Shown here: one piece after another, positions 47,610-58,569 of the stretch
How the letters are laid out: every line of letters begins with the position of its first letter
Numbering within the stretch: position 1 is the first letter of the stretch
Assembly: GCA_963970005.1 (NCBI GenBank)
Contig: CAXAMN010027472.1
Span: forward strand, 284,107 to 348,106
DNA from: Durusdinium trenchii
Lineage: Eukaryota > Sar > Dinophyceae > Suessiales > Symbiodiniaceae
Length of the DNA: 64,000 nt
Reading direction: 5' to 3'
The notes under the pieces: generated by a model
The model's input: the letters and a program-made list of their open reading frames with translations, nothing else
Database searches by the model: none
What the model was told of the DNA's origin: nothing
Made by a program: the position numbers and the translations under genes

Positions 47610-49015
47610 GGGCTGAAGGGGATAAAATGGTATCAATATCGCAAGGTGAATTTTTGGGTGCTCTTGGCTCTTGATTAGAAGAGGGAGACCCCCCACAATC
47701 CACCCACAAACCCCTAGCTGTCGGCTCCTTTTATCTTGTGTGGTCTCTCATTTTGCGATAGACCAGTCTTTTTCAGACTAAACATCCCACTAGGTGACTG
47801 AGTGGGAGTATTGCACTGGCCAGCCATGTTTCCTCCTGCTGATCAGCTTAGCCCTTTGCCGCCCAGGCACAGCTGGAAGATGTAGATCCTCAGGCTGACC
47901 GAACAGCCACACCCCCAAAATCGGAGGGTCGCTTCCGCGCCCTTTGGAGAGTGGTTCTGGCTCAGAATGCTTCTTTCTGGCTGAGAATGCTCAGTTGGTG
48001 GGTTCTGGTTCTGAGAGCTTCTGTCTGGGCCGAAAACCGCTCTTTCCCCCGATGTTTGGTCTTCTCCTCTCCTGATTCCTGCTTGGTTCCACCGTCGTGT
48101 TTGGGCTCAGACCCCCCAAGAGGGGAGTCACAGCGAGGGGAGTCACTGCTGCGTGTTAAGTTGGTTTGTGTTGTTGCAACGTTCAGGAGCTGGTGATTTA
48201 CCATACCTACTTAGAGGTTTTGGGTGACCTATGGGATAGTCAATATCCCGGATAGTCGAACCTAGGGTTCTTCAACCTCTGTTGGTAACCACCCATTGAC
48301 CACGTCAGGATTATGATAGTTTTTTCGATGCTTGTACAGCCAACATCGAGCAACAGATCGACTGACCAGTCACTTTTGGGTATAAAAATATGGTCTTTGA
48401 ACTTTGAACCCACAAGACTTCAGGTTCCTAACAACTCCGCGGATTTGCCAATCCAGGACCCCGGATCGCACATGTTACGTCCCAGTCTCGGCTGCGAATA
48501 TTCCGCCAGAAGTGATTCGAAAATGCCCAAGACCTTCACGTTGATGGCGTTGCTTCCCTGCCTCGGACGAAAGAAGCTGCAGAAGAGGCTGCTGAACACT
48601 CTGACACATGCGAGAACAGGACATGGGATGCCCCTGAGTCCCTGAGAAGAACACTGCGCTGCTGTCAATCTCTAACACATCTCCTGACATCTCCTAACTC
48701 CGCCTGGAAGAGAAAGGTTAAGGGTTAACCAAAGCTTTCCACCTGTTCCACCATCCGAGCAATCTACACTTGAGATTGCAGGCCCTGAACACTCTGGATC
48801 AAGGATCACTATTGAACAAGAAAGGGGCAGAGGGCCCCACACCGACAACACCACACAGAGTCAGAGACTCCCCGCGGGTGTCGGAAACACCCCAAAAAAT
48901 CTGTACACAGGATTGCTACATCACAGAAAGACAAGGATTTGCCTGAGGAAGAAAGTCGCGAGCATAGTTTCAACACAAATCACCAGCCAAGGCTAGACCT
49001 CCACCGACAAGCTCA
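47610..49015. other. no gene recognised; likely 3' flank of the LINE
   Basis: No motif-bearing frame. The part from about 48700 to 49020 may be the LINE 3' untranslated region, read on the minus strand; no poly(A) tail or target-site duplication was identified. Confidence 0.35.
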
Positions 49016-49670
49016 GAGTTTCACAGCTGATCCAACAAAAAGGACCAAGAATTGTATCCACGGCCCCCATACTTCATGAGAAACCTCGCAAAACGAAGAC
49101 GCTCTGCCCCTGTCACCCAAAGATCCGTGCCCTGAAGCAATCCATGCGGTACACAGCGGCCAAGAGACTTGCTATAGTTCCCCACATGCCAACCCGGGTG
49201 CAATGAAATTCGCCGATCAACACCGAAAATGTGAAAGGATTTTTTTTGTCCACCGAAGAAGATCTTCAAAAGTATTCTCGCTTGCCTGAAAATGTCCAGG
49301 AATCCCACATCGAAGCCACATGTAAAATGAAAGTTCTGTATAAGACACACAGGCATCCCTATTTGTACTCCAGCATGCGGAGTTCCAGCTTGTGAGGAGA
49401 AACCTCCTCTCAACTGCACTCATGGCAAGTTGTCTTTTGCTGACTGGCTCGCATTGCAAGGAATTTGGGGTTTCCAAGAAAACTTCGAAGAACATACGTC
49501 CTAGGGCCCCTTGTCATAAATTTCTTTCAACTGATTATCGGTCAAAGCGAGTGCAGGCGCTTCATCAACGATGTTTTCTGCATCGGGTTTGGAGTGAGGG
49601 CAAGGTGTGTCAACACCAAGCTGGAAATTCAAGCGCATCAGCCATTCGTGGTGACCCTGAACTGCAGCCA

Positions 49671-50374
49671 TCACCTCTTGTTGGAGACCGGGGAGACTGG
49701 TGCATGAAGAGCCGCAACACGTTGAGCTTCCTTGTCAGCAATTCGGTTATTAGCAATGTCAAGCACTGTGGAGCCCAATGCATTGGCTCTTGACTCATCG
49801 AGCTCCGCGATGGGAACATCTTCCAGCAAGTGGGAGGGAATCCAGCGAAGCTCAATGGGATTATCACACTCACAAAGTCTCTCTTTCCAGGCCTGGTAAA
49901 GCCATTTCCACCAAATGTAGTGCACACTGTTCACATCAGGACCCAAGCGCTGTATTGCAACAAAGGCATTAACAACTGCTTGTCTATCTGTGTGGATGTG
50001 CACGGTGCTGCAGCGATTGCAAAAGCCTCAAGTACTACCCAAAGTTCTGCGGAGAAGGATGAAATGGAGAGTGCACGCACTCTACCGCTCCTGCATACCA
50101 AACCCTGTTGGCTGACGATCGCAAAGGAAGCAGTGTTCAGCCAAAAGATGTCTGCCCATTGAACCGAACCGTCTGTCCAAAGATGAACCGTATGGCCTCC
50201 TGCGTTGAACAAAGATGCATCTGGAAAAACACTTTGGGTTTGGATTCGAAAATGCGCAACCGACCATGGGTGTCCAAACAAACCCAAACGCCAAAAGTTA
50301 GGTCCAAAATCATGCTTGGTCCATGGGCCACATTTGGAGTGGAGTTCATTACAATGAAACATGAAGTGATCCAA
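49671..50374 (-). pseudogene. LINE RNase H domain (frameshifted)
   Basis: Two overlapping frames together carry all expected catalytic residues: Asp in LWTDGSV, Glu in SAELWVV (frame ending 49931), then Asp in HTDRQAVV, His in IPSHLLED and Asp in NRIADKEAQ (frame ending 49671). One frameshift between them breaks the domain. A short frame downstream (49021-49419) may be the remainder of the polyprotein. Confidence 0.75.
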
Positions 50375-50823
50375 AGTCTCCCTGGCTTGGGAGCAGAACC
50401 TACACGCGTCATCTTCAACAAGTCCTGCGGCATGGAGTCTGTCGGCCGTCAGGGCACATCCTGGCCTACTTGTTGAGAGTCAAAGAAACACTGAGCAGGG
50501 ATCCTTGTAGGGAAACAAATTTGGCTTCTCTGCAAGCCCTTTCGGGAAAGATCAAAATCAACAACCCCTCTTGGTTGAGAAAAAATCTTTACGCTTATGG
50601 CTTGCTGCCTGCCAGTAGCAGGCATTTCTGGCTAGGTGCGCCAAAAGCTTCTTGCAATCACGAACAGTGAGCAGCTCAATGGGCAAGCCACATGTGTCAT
50701 TCCGGAAATGTAAGCGGAAGTTGTGGCTCACTGCAAAGCCAAAGGTGAGAAAGGCATCACACACCTGTCGAAGGAAGGAGTGTTCTGGCACAGCATGTCT
50801 CCAAATCATTTCGCGTGAGTCTG

Positions 50824-52271
50824 TCAAAATAGCTGTGTTTGTGTGGATGGCACGAATGAAACCACAGTGGAGTAGGCTCTAGCAAGGACAGGCTCAACTC
50901 TGTGTGGCTGTCCAAGGAAACCAAGGACTAACCATTTAGACCGCCACATGGGCCGGTTTTGCCACAGAACGTTAGTGACTTCATTCTGAATTCGCGCGAT
51001 ACCCTTTTTGGGGATTTTGGAGATCGCAGCCCCATAGGTACACTGGGGTATGACCTTAGCCGCTACTAGGTGTGCTTTTGTGGCCACAGGGAGTGGGAGT
51101 GCTGCAATATTTTTGGCATCAGTCAAGATCTTGTGCAGTTTCTGGGAAGGAAAATGAAATGCATCACGTTTTGATGTATAAATCATGACCCCCAAAACCT
51201 CAACTTCCAGGGCAAGAGTCATCTCAGGGAAGAGAGCGCGAATGGTTTTCCGAGCAATTTGGTTGAATCCCCAAATAATAGACTTTGCACTGTTAAGTTT
51301 TTGACCCATAAGTTCATCCCACAAACAAGTAATGTCGATTGCTTGCTTAAGTATCTGGGCATTAGCAATGCGCGTCCAAAGATATGAATCATCGATGAAA
51401 GCACGATAGGACAGACCTGGGAGATGTCTGAGGAGCAATGTCCAGACTTTGGTGAACAAATTGATCGCAATGAGGGAAAGTGAACAGCCTTGCAGCTGTG
51501 GTTGCGATCGGGGAAATCCATGCTTTCTAAGCCAAGTGGCATTTCAAGTTCCTATAGATGGTCAAGAAAGCACGTGTCAGGCCACAAGGGAGCCCAAAGG
51601 CAATGAACAACACAGCAATTTGCTGGGGCACAAGACGATCGAAGCACTTACTTTTATCAAGATTAATACCTACGATAGCATCCCCACACTCATTGGCATG
51701 ATCTATATCTAGGCGAAGTTCTGTATGTACTGCAGTCATGTTACGCCCGACCACCGCACCTTGGATAGCTGATGGCATAGTCTGAGACTGCCACTTCTTG
51801 AGCTGCGCGAATCTGCAACCAGTGCCAGTGTAGGCCACCAAAATGCACGGCATCAACGTGATCAAGCGTTTCTGCATGGGATGACTCACCATTCTTATTA
51901 AGAAGTACTTGTTTTGCAGTTGTCATGATTTGAGGTGGGTCACACTCAGTGTTTTCAAGACGATTGAAAATGTCGGCAAAGACTTGGAAACATATGACAG
52001 GCAAAGCCTGTAGATCGGTAGTACGCCACCCATCTAGGCCTGGGGCGGCCATTTTCTTCCTACGGAGTACTTGTTGTTGCAAGTCAAACGCAGTAATGGG
52101 AGGAAGTGAGATAGGGTGAATCTCATCCTGGATATACGGCCAAATGATCTGCGAGACCTGAATGGGATCGGTGTGAAGCGCATTAGCGGCAAACACGTTG
52201 TCCCATTGGGAATTAATGGTATCAAAAGCCTGGATGGGGTCATAGATGACGTTACCGTCAGTATCCTGCAC
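50824..52271 (-). pseudogene. LINE reverse transcriptase (frameshifted)
   Basis: Motifs appear in order across three frames: AAPGLDGWRTTDL near 52050, INLDKSKCFDRL (motif A) near 51650, GFPRSQPQLQGCSLSLI (motif B) near 51500, FIDDSYLW (motif C, the catalytic aspartates) near 51390, then GQKLNSAKS (motif D). Frameshifts fall near 51880 and 51530. The core residues are intact, so the damage looks recent. Confidence 0.85.
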
Positions 52272-52302
52272 AAGATTGGGGGGTTCATCACAAGCTCTGT
52301 TT

Positions 52303-52824
52303 TCACGTGATGAAAGACATATTGGAACCCTTGCTCATGCGAGTTTTGGATCTTGGCTTTCCAAATATGAATCCTCTGCATTTTTTCTGTGTTTCATAGT
52401 TATTCAACAGTTGCTGGAGCCAGCTCCTAGCCGCACACAGAGATGTCTGTTGAGGAACCGAGTGTCGCAACCAGAGAAAGGGGTATTCCAAGAAGTGCAA
52501 ACGATCAAACAACTTACCCAGGGTGACACGGGTGATGAGCGAATCATGGCCAACAACTTCAATTCGCCCACACCGAAACACCAGTTCAGAGCAGATGCGA
52601 ATGGTCTTGTGCAGGTAATCTCCAAATTTGGTGCGAACAACGCCTGTGGTGGTTTGCCCCGGAAACACAACTCGTTTACGAAAGGTTGGAAGCTGACCCC
52701 TCGACTTCGGGCCTGCCCCCCAAACCGCTCCATTGTGGAGGAGTGTTTGCAAGCAAATGTCATTCGCAATTTCCCACTGACGTTGGATCGAGATGTCAGG
52801 GTTGGCAATTTCGAATTTGTACAT
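52303..52824 (-). CDS. LINE linker region between endonuclease and RT
   Basis: A 173-codon frame continuing the element between endonuclease and RT. No domain recognised. It is probably shifted by one base from the endonuclease frame, with which it overlaps at the 52.83 kb boundary. Confidence 0.5.
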   Translation of the reverse strand: MYKFEIANPDISIQRQWEIANDICLQTLLHNGAVWGAGPKSRGQLPTFRKRVVFPGQTTTGVVRTKFGDYLHKTIRICSELVFRCGRIEVVGHDSLITRVTLGKLFDRLHFLEYPFLWLRHSVPQQTSLCAARSWLQQLLNNYETQKKCRGFIFGKPRSKTRMSKGSNMSFIT

Positions 52825-52830
52825 GGCATC

Positions 52831-54237
52831 TCACGCCTGCGCAGTGTCGTGCAACGGGCACCCAGGGTCATCGGAATCCAAGCAAGGGACAGCCGTGGTG
52901 TCCAAAGGAGCATTTTTGACCAACTGGAAACCTTGTTGTTTAACGATACTCCAAGTAAGGGTAACACGGATGGGTTTATGCTGGGTCCCAAGCCCTTCGA
53001 TGAGAGAGCATTCAATCAAGGCGGCAGTGGCAACTGGGTTCAACAAGCAGCCATCGAGACTTGAGCAACCCTCCAATGAAGTTGGGAAAGACCCATCCGA
53101 GGAGAAAGTCACCGGCCTAGAAAGAACGCCAAATTCATCAACATTGTTCAATGGGTCTGACCACCCTTCGAAATTGGTAGCCCTGGCCACGGGAGCATAA
53201 CAATCAGGTTGCAGTTGGAAGTCCCCGGCCAAGATACAAGGAATGTCACCAAACTGCGCACAAATGGTGAAAACATCCGCAAGAATATCTTCGTTGTAGC
53301 GCTGAACATCAGCAAGATTAGTGGCCCCTGATTTCAAATACAAGGAAAATACCAAAACACGAATTTTGGGGCAACTTTGAGTCCATGCAGCAACGACTCG
53401 ATGAGACTCGAAACATTTGGAGTAAAGACCAGTGCAATCTTCAGCCGGGTTGAACGGCATAGTCAAAGGTTCGGGTGCCAGGATGGCGGTGCCACCATGG
53501 GAGGATTTCTGAATCCCTTGCGAGTTCAAAATACCTGGGAGTTTTCCGGCGAAGAAACCTCTGCCGTTGGCACGAATGTTATTACGTGTTGTACGGACAT
53601 TATTTCGTCCTACTCGTGTCTCCTGCAAACACAAAACAGTGTCGTCCCATCCCTTCCACATGTGATGGGTGTTGAGAGAGCTAACATTTGCGGTGACAAG
53701 AGAAAACATGGAGGGCATTGTGGGTCCTTCGCCAGGAAAGCCTAATGTGGAATCGAACTGCATGGACCACACGGAGGGACCATTTCTGACCTTGGTAATC
53801 TGCCAAGAAAGGCAGCGAGCATCCTTTTCTGGGCCCAATTGGTTCTGCTTCGACCACAGTTGGGTTGGATCATACAGAGATGAGCACTTGATCCTGGAGC
53901 ATCTAGTTTGACTGATGTGATAACTCGGAAACAAGATGCGCTTACATGAAAAATGAAATAAGTCGACGTTAAACTGCACAGCGACAAAGACAAGACAAGG
54001 ATGACCGAAGAAAGACACGAAAGGGAGGGGTCCAAGAAAGACCCTGCTGTGATGAGGCACGAATTGAGATGGAGAGAGGGCGAAGTCTAAGCCCAGCTCT
54101 CGACCGATTGGAGCGAGCACAGCAACGTGATTCTGCTGCAAGGCCCAAAAAGGGCAGCCAAGTGAAATCGCATTGGAGTGCAACAACAGGAGGCTGCGAC
54201 AAAAGTGTAGTCCACGAAAGGAACTGACACGGAGCAA
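52831..54237 (-). CDS. LINE AP-type endonuclease (EEP fold)
   Basis: 468 codons; the domain proper starts near residue 177. Expected positions: Asn184 in VTANVSSL, Glu206 in LCLQETR, HGG at 247-249, Asp339 in LAGDFQ, Asp395 in SSLDGCLLN, His420 in TQHKPI. Family consensus is GDFN and SDH; here Asn is replaced by Gln341 and the aspartate before the histidine by Gln419, which may weaken catalysis. The first 170 residues look like linker. It nicks target DNA for target-primed reverse transcription in related elements. Confidence 0.75.
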   Translation of the reverse strand: MLRVSSFRGLHFCRSLLLLHSNAISLGCPFWALQQNHVAVLAPIGRELGLDFALSPSQFVPHHSRVFLGPLPFVSFFGHPCLVFVAVQFNVDLFHFSCKRILFPSYHISQTRCSRIKCSSLYDPTQLWSKQNQLGPEKDARCLSWQITKVRNGPSVWSMQFDSTLGFPGEGPTMPSMFSLVTANVSSLNTHHMWKGWDDTVLCLQETRVGRNNVRTTRNNIRANGRGFFAGKLPGILNSQGIQKSSHGGTAILAPEPLTMPFNPAEDCTGLYSKCFESHRVVAAWTQSCPKIRVLVFSLYLKSGATNLADVQRYNEDILADVFTICAQFGDIPCILAGDFQLQPDCYAPVARATNFEGWSDPLNNVDEFGVLSRPVTFSSDGSFPTSLEGCSSLDGCLLNPVATAALIECSLIEGLGTQHKPIRVTLTWSIVKQQGFQLVKNAPLDTTAVPCLDSDDPGCPLHDTAQA

Positions 54238-54258
54238 ATGGAAGTAGAATCTCCAAAG

Positions 54259-55539
54259 TCAAAATCGACAGGGAGGCGCCCAGCAAAATCCATGCCCGCC
54301 AAACACAAACACAACAGAAGAACCGGGAGACACCAAACAGAGGAAGGGACAAGGAAAAAGCCAGGCCAAAGAGCCCGTCGAACACGATTTCTGATGCTTT
54401 GGCGGTGGAGTGGCACCTGAGGGAGAGCGATCCCTTGGTAAGTTGGCCAAATGAAGGAGCTGCCTAAGTTGGTCAGAAATCTCGGTAAACCGAGAGTCCA
54501 GCTTGCCATCGAGCTGTTCTTGTTTGGCCTCTATAGGTGCCAATCTTGGATTCCAACGAGTTGAATTTGTTCTCCAAACGCTCAATGCGCTCACGGTCAG
54601 GGTGAGGAAGTCCAGTGCCGGCAACGACATTCCTGGAGTCAGCTGGAGCACCACTGTTGTGGGAATTTCTGGGTTTCCCTTTTTCCTTTCCCCTTTGACT
54701 GAGGCACATTGGACTGCTGGGTGAGGAGAATCTCGGTCTCCTTGTCGTTCACTTTCAGGGTGAAGGAGGTCATAGTTGGCCTTCAATCCCTCAAAGCTAA
54801 CGAGCCAATGACGCACTCCGCGCCAAGCACGAGATGGCATCAATGCCTTGCCGGTTGCCGCTTTGATCGCTTGGATCACGTTCAGGGCTTGTGCTTCGGT
54901 CGGCCACCCACTAGTAACGTACTGAAAGCGAGGGACAACCGAGATGTTGTCGTCGCAAAGCCTCGAATCCATGGGCAAAAGTGCCCGGCGGGCACTGGCA
55001 ATGGATTTGATCCAAACTCTGAGCGCAATACCTCTCTTGGTAATGACCAAACCTGCGTGGCCTTCAATCCCTTGTGTTGTCAGGGAGGCTTCATGATAAC
55101 CAGCAGGCGAGTGCTCCCAAAAGCGAAGGATGACTGTCGTGTCGGAAGGATGCGTATCTGCGTCGTTCTGCAAGTAGTCACGAATGAAGGTAGCATGTCT
55201 GCCAGATGCTTCAAGAGCAAGGTCACGGTGAGCTTTTGGAAGCTTCAAGACGCATTGGATCTGGTACGGTGGTGGTGTCACACCTTGACTCCCAGCAACC
55301 TTGTTGTTGACCCGGTAGCCATATAACGAACAGCCATCAGCAACTTTCTGTGGACATGAGCGCACCAAGGCCCGTCGAACAGCTGGAATCGGATGGTCTT
55401 TCAGGTCCCCAAGCAAGTCCTTTGTGGCGATACGGGAATCGAACTCAACAACCAGTTCAGCTACTTCGTCAGTCTTGATGGTTGTGATGGGCGAAGCGAG
55501 CATGTAGATCACCTTCTCCTGCAATACTAGCATATGCAC
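54259..55539 (-). CDS. LINE second ORF, unknown (possible nucleic-acid binding)
   Basis: Up to 426 codons; the start codon is a GTG overlapping the stop of the preceding ORF by one base (TAGTG), with an ATG two codons later. Features: a basic-hydrophobic region (YQIQCVLKLPKAHRDLALEA), a segment WPTEAQALNVIQAIKAATGK, and a short coiled-coil stretch (APIEAKQEQLDGKLDSRFTE) followed by proline-rich PPPKHQKS. The last 40 residues after that look like untranslated sequence. By position it corresponds to an ORF1-type RNA-binding protein. The one-base overlap suggests reinitiation, or a frameshift that split one longer protein. Confidence 0.55.
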   Translation of the reverse strand: MHMLVLQEKVIYMLASPITTIKTDEVAELVVEFDSRIATKDLLGDLKDHPIPAVRRALVRSCPQKVADGCSLYGYRVNNKVAGSQGVTPPPYQIQCVLKLPKAHRDLALEASGRHATFIRDYLQNDADTHPSDTTVILRFWEHSPAGYHEASLTTQGIEGHAGLVITKRGIALRVWIKSIASARRALLPMDSRLCDDNISVVPRFQYVTSGWPTEAQALNVIQAIKAATGKALMPSRAWRGVRHWLVSFEGLKANYDLLHPESERQGDRDSPHPAVQCASVKGERKKGNPEIPTTVVLQLTPGMSLPALDFLTLTVSALSVWRTNSTRWNPRLAPIEAKQEQLDGKLDSRFTEISDQLRQLLHLANLPRDRSPSGATPPPKHQKSCSTGSLAWLFPCPFLCLVSPGSSVVFVFGGHGFCWAPPCRF

Positions 55540-57164
55540 TAAACGCTTGTAGCTGTCTGATCGGGCAGGATCGCCTGGACCTTGTCAGCAAGCTCGCCGT
55601 AAACTGCTTTGTCTGCAACCGGAAGCAGCACAGCCGTGGGCACCTGAGGCTTGAGGGCAAGGAGATCAGCCAAATGAGATTTGCTTGCAAGTACTACTCC
55701 TCCCTGTGCGGGAGTGACCTGGAGACGATGCCGCTGCAAGAGAGGGGAACCATCCGCCCCTACGAATGGATGATCCTTTGCAAGTTGCAGTTCGTCCCAC
55801 TTTGCAGATTTGGCTTTGACCGTAGCTTTCTGCCAGGGGTCTTTGATCCAAAGAGGGTCCTGCTTAGGATCAGCAGTCTGGTGGGAAGGCTTGGATGGCT
55901 GTTTGGCCTCACTGGAGACTGCACCCGCTGAGCGATACTGCATATCCGAGGACGGCGAAATGAGCTGAGCCAAAAAGACTGTGCGAACCGTAATTGCGAA
56001 GTCCAACAAAGGCGAAATCTGCAATGCAGCGGGCGCTTGGTTGCGCATCATGTGCAGCTCACCCAGGTCATGGTTTTCAAGCATGGCATGCACTTCCGGA
56101 GATGGAGGTGGGAGATGAAATCCAATGCGCTGCGCAAGAGTGCCAAGGACGGCCCAGCCACAGAAGCCGTGTGGTTGATGCAGGTGCTGGAATGTGAACT
56201 GAAATCCATCCGGTGGTAGGCGCCACCAACGGGCAAGCTCAGATGCGATGTGCGAGAACAAGGTCAAATCAGACTGAGCTGAATGGAAAATGAAGTACCA
56301 TTGCCAGTCAAGACAGAAGGTACTAATCAAAATCCAATGGTCATCCACTGCAGCGAAAAGAAAAGCACGCCGAAGCCAGCTGGGCTCAAAAGCACTTCCA
56401 TTGATGACACGAAGCTGGTGCAAGTGTGAATCCCACTCAAGTGCAGGAACAAACAGGCACGCTGGATCAAGCACACGGAAGATTGGCAGCAGGAAATTGA
56501 TCTCATCACTGCCCAACCAATGCACCTCCTCAAAGAAGTCATCGAGCCTCCTGATTCGGAAGTGATCCGAAGACTCATCCCGATCCCCTTCATCCTCGGA
56601 GGGTATGGTGTCACGCAATTCAGGTGGAAATCCAGCAGCGATCGAGTCAAAACACATAGAGAAGACCTCATGTGGAGGGTTCGACAAGGACTGCAAGAAA
56701 TGAGCCCGGACGTGCTGAGCGAAAAAGAAGAGATGCTGCGGAGCACGGGAACCAGTCCAAGCATGCTCAGATGCGCGAATGGCTTCAGCAAGGTCAGCAT
56801 GCTGATTCAATCTTTGCTGGAGGTCCTCATGGCACTGCAATTGGGACACCCAACGAAAGGCGATGGTCCATCCACACATGTCCGCAATGTTATGCGATCT
56901 GGCGACTTCCTCTTTGAGCTCATGTGGGAGACGATGCAGCTTTTGGGCGATTTTCCTCACAACACGACGAACCAAACTGTTTGCGAGCTGAATCAAGACC
57001 AATGTGATGCGTTGATTATGTACCACAATCTCAAGTCCAATCCAGTGGGCCGCTACTCCAAGCGCTCGATGCTGGTTGTGGCTCCCGACGCGCCTGGCCT
57101 TGCTTCTCCGAACATGCAGTTTTTCACGTAGCTGCTGATGAGGCTGGCGGCTTCCAGGCGCCAT
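55539..57164 (-). CDS. LINE ORF with Ulp1-like cysteine peptidase domain
   Basis: 541 codons. The helical N-terminal half is unrecognised. From residue 270 the order His-Gln-Cys of Ulp1/C48-type cysteine peptidases is visible: VDDHWILI (His276), a strand WYFIFHSAQ where the family normally has the catalytic Asp (His294 or Ser295 here), then QHLHQPHGFCGWAVL (Gln326 or Gln330, Cys335). The C-terminal part is proline- and alanine-rich. C48 peptidases are known in some LINE clades (NeSL, Utopia); their role there is unclear. The altered acid position means activity is uncertain. The start codon lies beside the junction with the opposite-strand LINE piece, so the true N-terminus may be missing. 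Confidence 0.6.
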   Translation of the reverse strand: MAPGSRQPHQQLREKLHVRRSKARRVGSHNQHRALGVAAHWIGLEIVVHNQRITLVLIQLANSLVRRVVRKIAQKLHRLPHELKEEVARSHNIADMCGWTIAFRWVSQLQCHEDLQQRLNQHADLAEAIRASEHAWTGSRAPQHLFFFAQHVRAHFLQSLSNPPHEVFSMCFDSIAAGFPPELRDTIPSEDEGDRDESSDHFRIRRLDDFFEEVHWLGSDEINFLLPIFRVLDPACLFVPALEWDSHLHQLRVINGSAFEPSWLRRAFLFAAVDDHWILISTFCLDWQWYFIFHSAQSDLTLFSHIASELARWWRLPPDGFQFTFQHLHQPHGFCGWAVLGTLAQRIGFHLPPPSPEVHAMLENHDLGELHMMRNQAPAALQISPLLDFAITVRTVFLAQLISPSSDMQYRSAGAVSSEAKQPSKPSHQTADPKQDPLWIKDPWQKATVKAKSAKWDELQLAKDHPFVGADGSPLLQRHRLQVTPAQGGVVLASKSHLADLLALKPQVPTAVLLPVADKAVYGELADKVQAILPDQTATSV

Positions 57165-57273
57165 TCCTCTGGCAAAGCGGATGGAATCTACTTTCCACCT
57201 GTTCCGCTTTTGAGTGGAACGGTTTAACCTGTTGGTGTCTCCAATCCCTCACCACTTCGGTGAAACCAGGTGA

Positions 57274-57870
57274 TCGGCTCATCATCATCCGACGGAGGTT
57301 CTGCTGGCTCATAGACATTACGGACGGGCTCTGCCATTCGCAACAACCGACCGGGTTTTTGCTGCCCGTCTCCAGGGACTGGATCAAAACATTTTTGGCG
57401 CTGAATCGGTTGCTGTTTTGAAAGCTTTCATTGCTGCGACTCATTTGCGCGTAGATCTTCTGTTGGTTTGCGATAACCTTGCAGTCGTCAGACGTGTGAA
57501 GCAAATCCAAACGACGGGATATTTGCCTCAGTGGGCGCCGGGCCTGTGGAAGGCCTTAAGCTTAGTTTGCTCCACCCACGAAATTGCGTGGGTGCCTTCG
57601 CACGATAAGCTTCTTGATTGGACCCCGTCCCTTGCTGGCCACATGGCTGAGACTTGGAGACTCCTCAACAAGCGAGCCGACGCCAAAGCTCAGGAACAGG
57701 CCGCTCGGTCTGCGCACGAGCTTCTTGATTGGAAATTTACCTTTGATGCTGCAGTGGCCTGGTCTGCTTCAGCGCTTGATAGGCAGCGGAGTGCTTTGCG
57801 GTTCCTGAGGCGCCTCATCGCTCCTTCCGCACCCGGCTGTGATGTTCCTTCTGTTGGCTTGTCCGCTTGA
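57274..57870 (+). pseudogene. 3' end of a second LINE: RNase H domain
   Basis: An open plus-strand frame (no ATG) encodes RVFAARLQGLDQNIFGAESV with the second catalytic Glu, LLLVCDNLAVVRRV with the third Asp, IAWVPSHDK with the His, and LNKRADAKAQEQA with the last Asp. The first Asp (ITDGLCHS) is found just upstream in a shifted frame at about 57325, so one base was gained or lost. 5' truncation is typical of LINE insertion. It is a different family from the element on the other strand, and the two meet head to head. Confidence 0.75.
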
Positions 57871-58060
57871 CGGAAGCATGAGTTGACATGGTTTTGCTGT
57901 CTTCGCTGCAGCAGTCACTTTGCCTTCGCAGGATTTTTGCTGGACATTGAAATCTACGGATAGACCACTATCTGCCTTTGGCGTTTTCTTTTTCGTTGGG
58001 CGCTTTGCGCCTGGAACACTGCCTCCAGCCATTCATTGCTATGAACCCAGGCTGTGGCAG

Positions 58061-58086
58061 AGCAAGACTACACACACACACACACG
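58061..58086. repeat. CA microsatellite
   Basis: ACACAC run in the 3' region after the plus-strand LINE piece. The following CGGGCTCTGCCATTCGC is also present at 57331, inside the RNase H region. Confidence 0.85.
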
Positions 58087-58569
58087 GGCTCTGCCATTCG
58101 CGGGGATCTGGTGTCAGCATCAGATTCCTCAGCATCTGGCTGAGGAGGGAGCTGCCTCGCCTTAGCGATATCCGACCACACCGGGACCTCAATGCGAAGA
58201 TTCATCTCTGCAGACGAGGGGAAGGACATGGATTGGCCTAACATTGCATCCAGCGCCCCAGATGCGTAAGCTGAGGCAGCCCAGGGCGTGTCTGGTAATG
58301 TTGACTTCCTAATAGTAAATGGCCCGTGAATAATACTAAATCTTTTCAAAAACCCCTAATAAATGGACCTCAAATAATACAAAATGTTTTCTGGACCTTG
58401 ATTTTCAGCTGCTTCCAGACCTTGACTCATCCAAGCTGATTCTGAGCTTTCAGCTGATTCCAAAACCTGATTATTTTGTGGTTTCCTTTACTCTGGAATT
58501 TTGATGTGGCTGCTGCATTTTCCTTTTAAATTTGCTTATTTGGGCATTGCCATTTGGAACCTGAAATCA

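Larger units (their letters stand above)
49021..57164 (-). mobile_element. LINE retrotransposon with peptidase, AP endonuclease, RT and RNase H
   Basis: On the minus strand the order is cysteine-peptidase-like ORF, second ORF, endonuclease, linker, reverse transcriptase, RNase H. The first three frames are intact (541, 426 and 468 codons), while RT and RNase H are split by several single-base frameshifts, so this copy is probably inactive. The layout resembles non-LTR retrotransposons such as RandI/Dualen, I-like or NeSL clades, but the clade cannot be fixed by eye. It lies within an intron of the minus-strand P5-type ATPase, in the same orientation. Element ends are approximate. Confidence 0.75.

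Noticed and set aside
56520..57131. 203-codon plus-strand frame
   Set aside because: Complement of the peptidase-like LINE ORF; no motif of its own.
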